This document shows positions 8,008-16,487 of a stretch of DNA of 64,000 nt, piece by piece. The notes beneath the pieces are model-generated. The model did no database searches, had not been told where the DNA came from, and saw nothing but the letters and a program-made list of their open reading frames with translations. This stretch comes from Streptomyces rubiginosohelvolus (lineage in GTDB: Bacteria; Actinomycetota; Actinomycetes; Streptomycetales; Streptomycetaceae), in the NCBI RefSeq assembly GCF_014649875.1, contig NZ_BMTW01000019.1, positions 62,001 to 126,000 of the forward strand, written 5' to 3'. Made by a program: the position numbers and the translations under genes. Within the stretch, counting starts at the first letter, position 1, and every line of letters starts with the position of its first letter.

Positions 8008-8937
8008 TCATCGCTCGTCGGCCGGACCCCGCCGGGCACCACTGATCACGTCCGCCCCGGCGGCGTCGGATCCCCAGCTCGCCAGCAGGCGCAGGGCCTG
8101 GGCCGACTCCGAACCCGGCTCCGCGTGATAGGTCACCAGATGCTGTTCCTCGTCGTCCGGGAGGTTCAGCGTCTCGTACGACAGAGTCAGGTCCCCGGCG
8201 AGCGGGTGCCGCACCAGCTTGACGCCGTGACCCTTCTCCTTGACGTTGTGCGTGGCCCACAGCCGCCGGAACTCATCGCTCTTGACCGAGAGTTCACCGA
8301 CCAGCGCCGACAGCTCCGGATCGTCGGGGTGGCAGCCCGCGTACAGCCGCAGATAGCTGACCATGTCCGAGGCCTTGGAGTCCCAGTTGACGAACAGGTC
8401 CCGGTAGCCGGGGGAGAGGAACACCAGGCGCGCCCAGTTCCGCTCGCCCGGCGGCAGCGCCCCCCAGTCGCCGAACACCGCGGCCGCCATCGCATTCCAG
8501 GCCAGGATGTCCGAGCGCGCCCCGGTCACGTACGCGGGGATGCCGTCCATGTTGTCGAGGAGATACAGCAGCCCGGTCCGCACCCGTTGCACCCGGGCCG
8601 GGCGGCGCTTCTTCTTGTGCCGCGCCGGCCTCGCCAGATGGGTCAGATGCGCGTGCTCGGCGTCGGTGAGCCGCAGCGCACGCGCGATCGCGTCCAGCAC
8701 CTCGGCCGACACGTTGCGCCCGTTGCCCTGCTCCAGGCGCGTGTAGTACGCCACGGAGACCCCGGCCAGCTGCGCCAGCTCCTCCCGGCGCAGACCGGGC
8801 ACCCGGCGGTGCCTGCCGAAGTCCGGCAGCCCCACGTCCTGCGGCTGGAGCTTCGCCCTCCGGGTACGCAGGAACTCACTGAGTTCGGCCCGCCGGTCCA
8901 GCGGCTCGGGAGCGGCGGCCTCCGGCTGATCGTCCAT
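8008..8937 (-). CDS. XRE-family regulator with MmyB-like ligand domain
   Basis: 309 residues. The N-terminal XRE HTH (about 12-75) contains VPGLRREELAQLAGVSVAYYTRLEQGNG. The C-terminal MmyB-type sensor domain (about 105-275) contains LAWNAMAAAVFGDW and the HPLAGDLTLSYETLNLP signature. MmyB-like domains bind fatty-acid or other hydrophobic ligands in known structures. Starts at 8937 (MDDQPE) or 8946 (MEGMDD) are both possible. It is divergent from an alcohol dehydrogenase gene. MmyB-type regulator/dehydrogenase pairs are common in Streptomyces, so it probably controls that enzyme. Confidence 0.88.
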   Translation of the reverse strand: MDDQPEAAAPEPLDRRAELSEFLRTRRAKLQPQDVGLPDFGRHRRVPGLRREELAQLAGVSVAYYTRLEQGNGRNVSAEVLDAIARALRLTDAEHAHLTHLARPARHKKKRRPARVQRVRTGLLYLLDNMDGIPAYVTGARSDILAWNAMAAAVFGDWGALPPGERNWARLVFLSPGYRDLFVNWDSKASDMVSYLRLYAGCHPDDPELSALVGELSVKSDEFRRLWATHNVKEKGHGVKLVRHPLAGDLTLSYETLNLPDDEEQHLVTYHAEPGSESAQALRLLASWGSDAAGADVISGARRGPADER

Positions 8938-9099
8938 GCCCTCCATTATTCCTGGCGATCCTGGTCGTAGGCGCCCGAGCCTGTCCCCGTCAGTAGTAGG
9001 ACCGCTGGACGTAGGCAGAACGGTGACCTGGGTAAACGTCGGACACGGTGTGACGCTGGAAAACGTTCCTACCGCATCACCCAGAGGAGAACCTCCGGC

Positions 9100-10140
9100 A
9101 TGACCACCGTTGCCGCCTACGCCGCTCCCCGTGCCAAGGCCCCGCTGGAGCGCACCACGATCGAGCGTCGTCCGGTGGGCGAGTTCGACATCCTGATCGA
9201 CATCAAGTTCGCCGGAATCTGCCACTCCGACATCCACCAGGCCCGCGACGGCTGGGGCGAGGGCATCTTCCCCATGGTCCCCGGCCACGAGATCGCCGGG
9301 ATCGTCGCCGAGACCGGCTCCGGGGTCACCCGGTTCAAGGTCGGCGACCGCGTCGGCGTCGGCTGCATGGTCGACTCCTGCGGCCGGTGCGACGCCTGCC
9401 TGATGGGCCGCGAGCAGCACTGCGCCGAGGGGAACACCCAGACGTACAACGCGCTCGACCGCAGCGGCGAGCCCACCTACGGCGGCTACTCGACGCACCT
9501 CGTCGTCACCGAGAAGTTCGCCGTGTCCATCCCCGAGGGCATCGCCCTCGACGAGGCCGCGCCGCTCCTGTGCGCGGGCATCACCACGTACTCCCCGCTC
9601 AAGCGCTGGGGCGCGGGCCCCGGCAAGAAGGTCGCCGTCGTCGGCCTGGGCGGCCTCGGCCACATGGCCGTCAAGATCGCGCACGCGCTCGGCGCCGAGG
9701 TCACCGTCCTCTCCCAGTCGCTGCGGAAGAAGGACGACGGGCTCAAGCTGGGCGCCGACCACTACTACGCGACCAGCGACCCCAAGACCTTCGAGGAGCT
9801 GGCCGGCACCTTCGACGTCATCCTCTCCACGGTCTCGGCCCCGCTGGACTTCGGCGCCTACCTCGGCCTGCTGCGCACCGAGGGCACCCTGGTCAACGTG
9901 GGCGCCCCCGAGGAGCCGATCTCGCTCAACCTCTTCTCCCTGATCCTGGGCAACAGGGCGATCGCGGGTTCGGCGATCGGCGGGATCAAGGAGACCCAGG
10001 AGATGCTGGACTTCTGCGCCGTGCACGGGCTCGGCGCCGAGATCGAGGTGATCGAGGCGAGCCAGGTCAACGACGCGTACGAGCGGGTTCTCGCGAGCGA
10101 CGTCCGCTACCGCTTCGTGATCGACACCGCCACCATCTGA
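9100..10140 (+). CDS. Zinc-dependent NAD(P) alcohol dehydrogenase / aldehyde reductase, YahK-CAD type
   Basis: 346 residues of the zinc MDR family. Catalytic zinc ligands are Cys41 (GICHSD), His63-Glu64 (PGHEIAG) and Cys158. The structural zinc lobe has Cys94, Cys97, Cys100 and Cys108. The nucleotide-binding motif is VGLGGLGHMAVK at 181-192. This set is typical of cinnamyl-alcohol-dehydrogenase-like aldehyde reductases that interconvert aldehydes and alcohols with NADPH. The ATG at 9100 follows an AGAGGAGA ribosome binding site. A strong hairpin terminator follows. The divergent MmyB-type regulator is the likely controller. Confidence 0.92.
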   Translation: MTTVAAYAAPRAKAPLERTTIERRPVGEFDILIDIKFAGICHSDIHQARDGWGEGIFPMVPGHEIAGIVAETGSGVTRFKVGDRVGVGCMVDSCGRCDACLMGREQHCAEGNTQTYNALDRSGEPTYGGYSTHLVVTEKFAVSIPEGIALDEAAPLLCAGITTYSPLKRWGAGPGKKVAVVGLGGLGHMAVKIAHALGAEVTVLSQSLRKKDDGLKLGADHYYATSDPKTFEELAGTFDVILSTVSAPLDFGAYLGLLRTEGTLVNVGAPEEPISLNLFSLILGNRAIAGSAIGGIKETQEMLDFCAVHGLGAEIEVIEASQVNDAYERVLASDVRYRFVIDTATI

Positions 10141-10171
10141 CGCGCGCCGCCCACCGGGCGGCCCCCGCACC

Positions 10172-10218
10172 GAAGGCGTCCGCCCCTAGCACGTGAGGTG
10201 CTCGGGGCGGACGCCTTC
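10172..10218 (+). terminator. Strong hairpin terminator after the alcohol dehydrogenase
   Basis: GAAGGCGTCCGCCCC (10172-10186) pairs perfectly with its complement at 10204-10218 around a 17-nt loop. No U tract follows, as is usual in Streptomyces. Confidence 0.8.
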
Positions 10219-10327
10219 GGCGGTTCCTCCCTCGTCGCGCGCGGGCGGCCCGGTCCGGCCGACAATGGCGGAAGACGGCCGGGCGGACCACGCCGGAGGG
10301 ATCGCCCCCGGGAGAGGAGCGTGCCGG

Positions 10328-10558
10328 ATGAGCGCACAGCGGCTTCCCTCGGGCGGGACCTCGCGGGACGCACGGGTGCTCGTCCCGGGCGGGGCCTCGC
10401 GTGACGCACGGGTGCTTGTCCCGGGCGGGGCCTCGCGGGACGCACAGCGGCTTGCTTCAGGCGCGGCCCGGCGGTTCTCGGGAGTCCAGGCCCCGCCGAG
10501 CGTCTCCTCGGCCGCAGCCCTCCGCCTCCAGCCGCCCCCTCAGGGGGCGGCAAGGTGA
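10328..10558 (+). CDS. Small repeat protein of unknown function, overlaps FUSC gene start
   Basis: 76 codons starting at ATG 10328 after a good GGAGAGGAG ribosome binding site. The product MSAQRLPS... contains three consecutive 12-residue repeats (GGTSRDARVLVP, GGASRDARVLVP, GGASRDAQRLAS) at about residues 9-44, then an Ala/Pro-rich tail. Its stop codon overlaps the GTG start of the downstream FUSC gene (GTGA), the pattern of translational coupling. No signal peptide or membrane segment is seen. No family is recognised. It could be a leader peptide whose translation sets FUSC expression, or a fortuitous frame through a DNA tandem repeat. Confidence 0.4.
   Translation: MSAQRLPSGGTSRDARVLVPGGASRDARVLVPGGASRDAQRLASGAARRFSGVQAPPSVSSAAALRLQPPPQGAAR
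10350..10457. repeat. Three tandem 36-bp repeats
   Basis: Units at 10350-10385, 10386-10421 and 10422-10457, each starting CGGGCGGG(A/G)CCTCGCG and including GACGCAC. Units 1 and 2 differ at three bases; unit 3 diverges in its last third. A partial copy of the unit-3 end (GCGCACAGCGGCTTCC) precedes the array. The 36-bp period preserves reading frame, giving the 12-residue protein repeats. Confidence 0.85.
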
Positions 10559-12651
10559 TCGCCGGGCCGCAGCGCGCGACGATCCTTCGCCGGGCCGTCC
10601 GGGTCACCGTCGCGGCGAGCGTGGGCTTCTACCCCCTGCTGTACGGAGCCGGGCTCCCGGTCGCCGCCCTGTACGCGCTCTTCGCGCCCATCGCCATGGG
10701 CCTGCTCTCCGTGGTCCCCGGCTCCGGCCCCCAGCGGGCCTCCGTCATGCTCCGCGCTCTGCCCCCGGCGCTGGTCCTGGCGACCCTGGGGACCCTGCTC
10801 GCGGTCGACACCTGGGCTGCCGTCGGCGGCATGCTCGTCATCGGATTCCTGCTGGCGTTCGTGGCCGTGGCCGGACCCCGCCCGGCCGGAATCGCCCCCG
10901 GCCTCCAGCTCTTCTACATCCTCGCCTGCTTCCCGCCGTACGCCCCCGGCACGCTCGTGGAGCGGCTGGCGGGGCTCACGGCGGGCGCGCTGCTTCTCGC
11001 CGCCTGCGAGACCCTGCTGCCCGATCCGGCCGCACCCTCCTACCGGGAACGGCTGGCCGCCGCCCTCGACGAGGCGGCGCGCGGGGCCGCACCCGGAGGC
11101 GTACCGCCGCAGCGGCTGCGGGACGCCGGGTCGACCCTGCGCCTGGCGGACGTACCCCCGGCGGAACGGCCGGCCGGCGCCGGGCGTGCGGACCGCGCGC
11201 TGGAGCAGGCCGGCCGCTCCGCCCGCAGACTCCTCGACCAGCTGGCGACCCTCGCCGAAGCCCCGTCCGCCCCGGCCGACCCCGAGACCACCGCGCTCCT
11301 CGGCCGGGTCGCGGAGCTGTGCACCGCCTGCGCCCGGTTCCTGCGCACCGGCAGCCGCCCCCCGCCCGCCGGCGCACTGGAGAAGGCGATGCGGGGCTTC
11401 CAGGCCGACCGGGTGCGCCTGGCCTCCGGGCCGCCCGGTGAGCGGCTCCCCGTCGACGTACTGCGACGGCAGTCCCGGGTACTGGCGCTCGCTGAATCGG
11501 CGCGGATGGTGGAGATCACCGTCGACATCGCCACACACGGGGGACCCACCGAACCCGCCGCCCCGCGCGAACTGTTCTGGTACGCCGAGCTGTCCACGCC
11601 CAGGCTGTGGGCCCGGCGCGTCCTCGGCAACGCCACCTTCCGGTCCGTGCTGTTCCAGAACGCCGTACGGACCGCGCTCGGCCTCGCCGCGGCCCGGGCG
11701 GTGGCCGGCTCCCTCGACCTCGCCCACGGCTTCTGGGTGCTCCTCGCCGTCCTGACCCTCGGACGGACGACCGCGGGCGCGACCTGGCGGGCGGTCCGCC
11801 TGGCGGTGGCGGGCAACGCCGTGGGTGCGCTGGTGGCGGGGGCGCTCGTGATCGGGCTCGGCCGGCACACCGACGTGTACGCCGCCCTGCTCGCCCCCGT
11901 CATGCTGGTGGCCTTCGCCCTCGGCCCGCTGCTGGGCATCGCGTACGCCCAGGCCCTGTTCACGCTCGTCGTCGCCACCGCGTTCGCCCAGATCGCGCCG
12001 GTCACCTGGCGGCTGTCGGAGGCGCGGATGATCGACGTCGTCACCGGCAGCGTCGTCGGTCTGCTGTGCGGCCTCCTGGCCTGGCCGGCCGGGGCCCGGC
12101 GGGAGGTCCACCGGGCCATGGCGGGGCTGCTGAGAACGTGCGCCCCGCTGGTGCCGGTGACGGCACAGGCACTGCTCGCGCCCCCGGGCGGCCCCCGCAC
12201 CGCACCGGAAACCCTGCCGGGCGTCCACCGGCTGCGCCTCGCCGAAGCGGCCTACGCCCAGTTCCGCGCCGAGACACCGGTCGACGGGGAGAGCGACCGC
12301 GCCGACTGGCACGCCGTGCTCATCGCGGCCAACCACATGCTCCTCGGCGCGCAGTGGCTCCCGCGCTTCGGCCTCCGCCCGGCCTCCGGCGCGACGGACG
12401 CGTCCGCGGCCTGGGCCAGGGCAACCGCGTCCGGCCTGGTGGCGCGGACCGACCGGATCGCCCGGCTGCTCACCGCCGAGCGTCCGGGGCCCGCACCGCC
12501 ACCGGAGAGCCCCCCGGACCGCGATCCGCCCTCGCCCCTGTCCGTGGACCTGGCGGTGTGGATGACGAGCCTCGCCCATCAGCTCGCCCGTATCGAGTCC
12601 TCGGTCACACCACCGCCCGGCAGGGAACTGCCCGGCGCCCGTCCGCGATGA
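10555..12651 (+). CDS. FUSC-family membrane protein (aromatic-acid exporter-like)
   Basis: 698 residues. Two hydrophobic bundles flank a long soluble stretch: the first at about residues 15-165 and the second, FUSC_2-like, at about 355-520 (VLFQNAVRTALGLAAARAV, FWVLLAVLTLGRTTAGATW). This AaeB/YccS-like arrangement belongs to a family proposed to export aromatic carboxylic acids or other toxic metabolites. The GTG start overlaps the stop of the small repeat ORF. It runs convergent to the AGPS-like gene, with only 30 bp between stops. The substrate is unknown. Confidence 0.85.
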   Translation: MIAGPQRATILRRAVRVTVAASVGFYPLLYGAGLPVAALYALFAPIAMGLLSVVPGSGPQRASVMLRALPPALVLATLGTLLAVDTWAAVGGMLVIGFLLAFVAVAGPRPAGIAPGLQLFYILACFPPYAPGTLVERLAGLTAGALLLAACETLLPDPAAPSYRERLAAALDEAARGAAPGGVPPQRLRDAGSTLRLADVPPAERPAGAGRADRALEQAGRSARRLLDQLATLAEAPSAPADPETTALLGRVAELCTACARFLRTGSRPPPAGALEKAMRGFQADRVRLASGPPGERLPVDVLRRQSRVLALAESARMVEITVDIATHGGPTEPAAPRELFWYAELSTPRLWARRVLGNATFRSVLFQNAVRTALGLAAARAVAGSLDLAHGFWVLLAVLTLGRTTAGATWRAVRLAVAGNAVGALVAGALVIGLGRHTDVYAALLAPVMLVAFALGPLLGIAYAQALFTLVVATAFAQIAPVTWRLSEARMIDVVTGSVVGLLCGLLAWPAGARREVHRAMAGLLRTCAPLVPVTAQALLAPPGGPRTAPETLPGVHRLRLAEAAYAQFRAETPVDGESDRADWHAVLIAANHMLLGAQWLPRFGLRPASGATDASAAWARATASGLVARTDRIARLLTAERPGPAPPPESPPDRDPPSPLSVDLAVWMTSLAHQLARIESSVTPPPGRELPGARPR

Positions 12652-12681
12652 CGGCGGCGCGCCCGCCGACCGCGTCGGCCG

Positions 12682-14295
12682 TCACCCCGCGGCGTCGAAC
12701 AGCACGCCCGGGTTGAGGATCCCGGCCGGGTCGAGGGTCCGCTTGGCGGCACGCAGCACCTCCGCGAAGGGCTCCGGGCGCTGCCGGTCGTACCCGGGCC
12801 GGTGATCGCGCCCCACCGCGTGGTGATGGGTCACGGTCGCCCGGTGCTCGCCCAGGGTCCGCATCGCCGCCGCCTTGATCTGGTCCCACTGGGCGACCTC
12901 CGACCCGCGCCGGCCCGGGGCGATCACCGTGAAGTAGGGCGCTGGGCCGTCCGGATAGACGTGCGTGAAGCGGCAGTTGATCAGTGCCTCCGCACCGGTC
13001 GCCGCGCGGACGGCTGCCCCCACCTCCCGGCGCACCGCCTCGTACAGCTCCGGGAAGCGGTCCCAGGTGCAGGCCGTCTCGAACGTCTCGCTGATCACGC
13101 TCATCCGGGCCAGCCCGTCCCGGACGTACGGCATCCGGAGGAACGCCGAGCGCCAGGCGCCCACCGCGGAGCCGTCCGATCCGGATGATCCGCCGACGGT
13201 GGTGCCTCCGTGGTCCCGGGCCAGGGCGACGAGTTCGGCCAGCCGGTCGTCCACCGGATGGTGCGCCGATTCCACCCCCAGCACCAGAACGCTCCTGCCG
13301 CCGCCCGCCACCCCCGACAGCGCCGCCTCGCCCGGATCGAGCAGCCGGCAGTTGGCCGGATGGAGGCCCGACTGCGCGATCGCCCGGACGGCGTCCACCG
13401 CGACCGGGAAGCGGTCGAACACCACCGAGGCCGACGCCTTGTGGACCGGGCGTTCCTGGAGCCGCATCCACGCCTCCGTGATGATCCCGAGGGTGCCCTC
13501 CGAACCGAGGAAGAGCCGGTCGGGGGACGGCCCGGCACCCGAGCCCGGCAGGCGCAGGGACTCGCTCACCCCTGCGGGCGTGACCACGCGCAGGGCGGCG
13601 GTCAGGTCGTCGATGTGCGTGTGGAGGGTGGCGTAGTGCCCGCCCGCCCGGGTGGCGAGCCAGCCGCCGAGCGTCGAGAACTCGAAGCTCTGCGGGAAGT
13701 GCCGCAACGTCAGCCCGTGCGGCCTCAACTGCGCTTCGAGGGCCGGTCCGAGGGCTCCCGCCTGGATGCGTGCCGACCGGCCGGCCCGGTCGGTCTCCAG
13801 CACCCGGTCCAACCCCGAGAGATCCATCGAGAGGACGCCCCTGTGGTCTCCGGCCCGGTACTCGACCCCGCCGACGACCGAACTGCCCGCCCCGTACGGG
13901 ATCACGGCGACGTCCGCACCGGCCGCCCAGTCGAGGAGATCGACCACGTCCCGTTCCTCCCGGGGGAAGGCGACGAGATCCGGAGCCGCCGCCAGATCGC
14001 CGCTGAGCGCGCGGACGACGTCGCGGAAGGCCTTCCCGTAGGTGTGGGCCGCGCGGTCGGCCGGGTCGGACGAGACCAGGTGGGCGAGCGCGCCGGGCGC
14101 GCTCACCCGGACGGGCGGCAGCTTCAGGGAGGCGATCGAGGGGACGGACAGCGCGGTGCTCGCCGCCCCGGGAACGAGCGCCGCGAGCGCGACGCACTCG
14201 GCGTCCGGCAGCGCCCGGCCGGGGTCACCCCAGCCCCACCAGGACCGGGAGGGGGCGGCGTCGGCTCGGCGCGAAGGGGAGGTGCGGTCCGCCAT
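12682..14295 (-). CDS. FAD-binding oxidase, alkyldihydroxyacetonephosphate-synthase (AGPS)-like
   Basis: 537 residues. The PCMH-type FAD-binding domain has VIPYGAGSSVVGGVEY at about 131-146 and GGWLATRAGGHYATLHTHIDDL further on. The C-terminal FAD oxidase cap carries HHHAVGRDHRPGY at about 490-502, matching the His-rich active-site motif of AGPS, which swaps the acyl group of acyl-DHAP for a fatty alcohol to form ether lipids. Bacterial homologues are common in actinomycetes and their substrates are mostly unproven; a D-lactate or glycolate oxidase-like activity is the alternative. It is divergent from a TetR gene across a 59-bp operator-containing gap. Confidence 0.85.
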   Translation of the reverse strand: MADRTSPSRRADAAPSRSWWGWGDPGRALPDAECVALAALVPGAASTALSVPSIASLKLPPVRVSAPGALAHLVSSDPADRAAHTYGKAFRDVVRALSGDLAAAPDLVAFPREERDVVDLLDWAAGADVAVIPYGAGSSVVGGVEYRAGDHRGVLSMDLSGLDRVLETDRAGRSARIQAGALGPALEAQLRPHGLTLRHFPQSFEFSTLGGWLATRAGGHYATLHTHIDDLTAALRVVTPAGVSESLRLPGSGAGPSPDRLFLGSEGTLGIITEAWMRLQERPVHKASASVVFDRFPVAVDAVRAIAQSGLHPANCRLLDPGEAALSGVAGGGRSVLVLGVESAHHPVDDRLAELVALARDHGGTTVGGSSGSDGSAVGAWRSAFLRMPYVRDGLARMSVISETFETACTWDRFPELYEAVRREVGAAVRAATGAEALINCRFTHVYPDGPAPYFTVIAPGRRGSEVAQWDQIKAAAMRTLGEHRATVTHHHAVGRDHRPGYDRQRPEPFAEVLRAAKRTLDPAGILNPGVLFDAAG

Positions 14296-14308
14296 GGGGT
14301 ATGACCTT

Positions 14309-14338
14309 CCGGTAATTTACCTCTGGGTAATTTACCGG
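14309..14338. promoter_or_regulatory. Duplicated GGTAATTTACC operator
   Basis: Two exact copies of GGTAATTTACC (14311-14321 and 14326-14336) lie 15 bp apart. With the flanking CCGG they form a larger inverted arrangement, CCGGTAA...TTACCGG (14309-14338). The site is AT-rich in a very GC-rich context and lies between the divergent AGPS-like and TetR genes. It is a likely TetR operator. Confidence 0.65.
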
Positions 14339-14354
14339 AGCGTATAGTTCGAGC

Positions 14355-15044
14355 ATGAACACGGCAAGAGGCTCGTCGCCCGCCACTCCCACCCCGTCCG
14401 GGCCGCGCCGGCCCCCATCCGGCGCGGCCCCGGGCGCCGGGACGAAAGGGGTCCCCCGGGCGCGGCGCGAGGCACAGATCCTCGCCGCCGCCGTGGAGGA
14501 GTTCGGCCGGCACGGACACGCCTCGGCGTCGATGGCCTCCATCGCCCGGCGCGTCGGAGTGACCAAGCCGCTGCTGTACACCTACTTCGGCTCCAAGGAC
14601 GGGCTCTACCTCGCCTGTCTGGAACACATCGGCCACCGGCTCGTCTCCGCGATCGAGGGCGCGATGGAGCCGGACCCGCACGGTGCCGGACCGGCCGCCT
14701 CACGTGTTCCCCCGCGCGTCCTCGCAGCCGTCTTCGACGTACTGGAGGAGCAGCGCGAGGCCTGGTTCGTGCTCTACGACCGCACCCTGAAGCCCGGCTC
14801 CGACCTGCACGGCGCGGCACACGCCCACCGCGCGGCCATCGACGGCCTCGCCGCGTCCGGCACGGCGGACGTCCTGCGCGGGCAGGGCAACGAGGACCCG
14901 TTGGACGCCGACGCCCTGAAGCATCTGTGGACCGGCACGGTCGGCGCGCTCGTCGGCTGGTGGATCTCCCACCCGGAGCAGTCCGCGGCGGAGATGACCG
15001 CCCGCTGCGCCCGGCTGCTGGCCGCGATCCGCGCCCCGCACTGA
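14355..15044 (+). CDS. TetR-family regulator
   Basis: 229 residues. An N-terminal Pro/Ala-rich extension of about 33 residues precedes the HTH (about 60-80: SMASIARRVGVTKPLLYTYFGSK). The C-terminal domain lacks a recognisable ligand signature. A TATAGT -10-like hexamer (14342-14347) lies only 7 nt before the ATG and no ribosome binding site is present, so the mRNA is probably leaderless. It is divergent from the AGPS-like oxidase and most likely represses that gene and itself through the duplicated GGTAATTTACC site. Confidence 0.88.
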   Translation: MNTARGSSPATPTPSGPRRPPSGAAPGAGTKGVPRARREAQILAAAVEEFGRHGHASASMASIARRVGVTKPLLYTYFGSKDGLYLACLEHIGHRLVSAIEGAMEPDPHGAGPAASRVPPRVLAAVFDVLEEQREAWFVLYDRTLKPGSDLHGAAHAHRAAIDGLAASGTADVLRGQGNEDPLDADALKHLWTGTVGALVGWWISHPEQSAAEMTARCARLLAAIRAPH

Positions 15045-15093
15045 GTCTGCCCCGCCTGCTCCCTGCGGCGTACGGGGCGACTCCCCGCGGAGG

Positions 15094-15264
15094 ATGCCGG
15101 GTCCCGCCGCTCTCCGTACCGTCCGCCGGGCGATGGCCGCCCGTCTGCGCGCCCACGGGGTGCCGGTCACCACGCACTTCTACCGGGGCACCCACTCCCC
15201 GCCCTACTGGGAGCGCGAGTTGCGCAGCGCGCTGGCGGCGCTGCTGCGCAACCTCGGGCGTTGA
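15094..15264 (+). pseudogene. C-terminal remnant of an esterase (alpha/beta hydrolase)
   Basis: A 56-codon frame encodes AALRTVRRAMAARLRAHG followed by VTTHFYRGTHSPPYWEREL. It resembles the C-terminal end of Streptomyces esterases of the tributyrin/mycolyltransferase-like type, where GTHS(W)PYWEREL carries the catalytic His. The nucleophile, oxyanion and most of the fold are missing and the preceding sequence is not coding for them. I call it a relic. A short genuine protein is possible but unlikely. Confidence 0.45.
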
Positions 15265-15283
15265 GGGTGCCGGCGAAGGCGTC

Positions 15284-16399
15284 CTACGACGGGGCGGGCG
15301 AACCCTCGGGCATCTCCTCGGGCTCCGGTTCCCGGGGATCCTCCACGAGCTGTTCGCGCAGGTAGTTCCAGATCACCGCGAGCACCGCCGCCACCGGCAC
15401 GGCGAGCAGGCTGCCCACCACCCCGGCCAGGCTCCCGCCCAGCGTCACCGCGAGCAGCACGACCGCCGCGTGCAGGCCGAGACCCCGGCTCTGGATCATG
15501 GGCTGGAACACGTTGCCCTCCAGCTGCTGCACCACGATGATGATCGCCAGTACGAGCAGGGCGTCCATCAGGCCGTTCGAGACCAGGGCGATGACCACCG
15601 CCACGAATCCGGCGAACAGCGCACCCACGATCGGCACGAACGCGCAGACGAACGTCAGCACCGCCAGCGGCAGCACCAACGGCACCCCGAGGATCCACAG
15701 ACCGAGGCCGATGAAGACCGCGTCCAGCAGACCGACGAACGCCTGGGACCGGACGAATGCCCCCAGGGTCGCCCAACTGCGCGAGGCCACCTCGGGGATG
15801 TCGGTGGCGAACCGGCCGGGGAGCTGACGGGTGAGCCAGGGGAGGAAGCGCGGGCCGTCCTTGAGGAAGAAGAACATCAGGAAGAGCGCCAGAACCGCCG
15901 TGACCACCCCGTTGACCACGGTGCTCACCCCGGTGACGGCGGTGGTGACCACACTGCCGACACTGTCCTGGAGCCGGTCGGTCGCACTGTCGAGGGCACC
16001 GGTGATCTGGTCGTCGCCGATGTTCAGCGGCGGACCGGCCGCCCACTCGCGGAGCTTGTCGATGCCCGCGACCACCCGGTCGGCCAGCTCCCCGGACTGG
16101 TCCGCGACCGGCACCGCGATCAGGGCCACGATGCCCGCCCCCACGAGCAGGGCGAACACCGTCACCACCGACGCGGCCAGCGCCGGCCACCAGCCGTGCC
16201 GGCGCAGGAAGCGGGCGAGCGGCCAGGTCAGCGTGGTGAGGAACAGACCGACTATCAGCGGCCACACGACCGACCACATCCGGCCCAGCACCCACAACGC
16301 GACCGCCGCCGCCACGAGGACCAGCAGCAGCTCTGCGGAGACCCGTGCCGACGTGCGGAGAGCGGCCGCGGTCTTTCTCGAACTCAATGGCGAAGACAT
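15284..16399 (-). CDS. AI-2E transporter-family (TqsA/PerM-like) membrane protein
   Basis: 371 residues with about eight transmembrane segments. Two or three are N-terminal (LLLVLVAAAVALWVLG). They are followed by a periplasmic loop with GIDKLREWAAG and then a C-terminal bundle containing VQQLEGNVFQPMIQSRGLGL, the conserved signature of the AI-2E/PerM family. Members export signalling molecules or act as ion antiporters; the substrate here is unknown. The acidic C-terminal tail (DPREPEPEEMPEG) is cytoplasmic. It lies 88 bp downstream of the HelR-like gene on the same strand, with a hairpin between them, so it may have its own promoter. Confidence 0.88.
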   Translation of the reverse strand: MSSPLSSRKTAAALRTSARVSAELLLVLVAAAVALWVLGRMWSVVWPLIVGLFLTTLTWPLARFLRRHGWWPALAASVVTVFALLVGAGIVALIAVPVADQSGELADRVVAGIDKLREWAAGPPLNIGDDQITGALDSATDRLQDSVGSVVTTAVTGVSTVVNGVVTAVLALFLMFFFLKDGPRFLPWLTRQLPGRFATDIPEVASRSWATLGAFVRSQAFVGLLDAVFIGLGLWILGVPLVLPLAVLTFVCAFVPIVGALFAGFVAVVIALVSNGLMDALLVLAIIIVVQQLEGNVFQPMIQSRGLGLHAAVVLLAVTLGGSLAGVVGSLLAVPVAAVLAVIWNYLREQLVEDPREPEPEEMPEGSPAPS

Positions 16400-16442
16400 G
16401 GCGTCACCCTATGGGTTCGGCAAGCCTGTTCCGGCCACTCCC

Positions 16443-16479
16443 GCGGCCCGCCTACGCCCGGCACCGGCCGGCGGGCCGC
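16443..16479 (-). terminator. Hairpin downstream of helR-like gene
   Basis: GCGGCCCGCC (16443-16452) pairs perfectly with GGCGGGCCGC (16470-16479) across a 17-nt loop. It lies between the helicase stop codon and the AI-2E gene start, so it probably limits read-through. Confidence 0.55.
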
Positions 16480-16487
16480 CCGGCCCG

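Noticed and set aside
10350..10457. Possible CRISPR array
   Set aside because: The 36-bp units are directly adjacent with no spacers, and no cas genes are near. It is a short tandem repeat.
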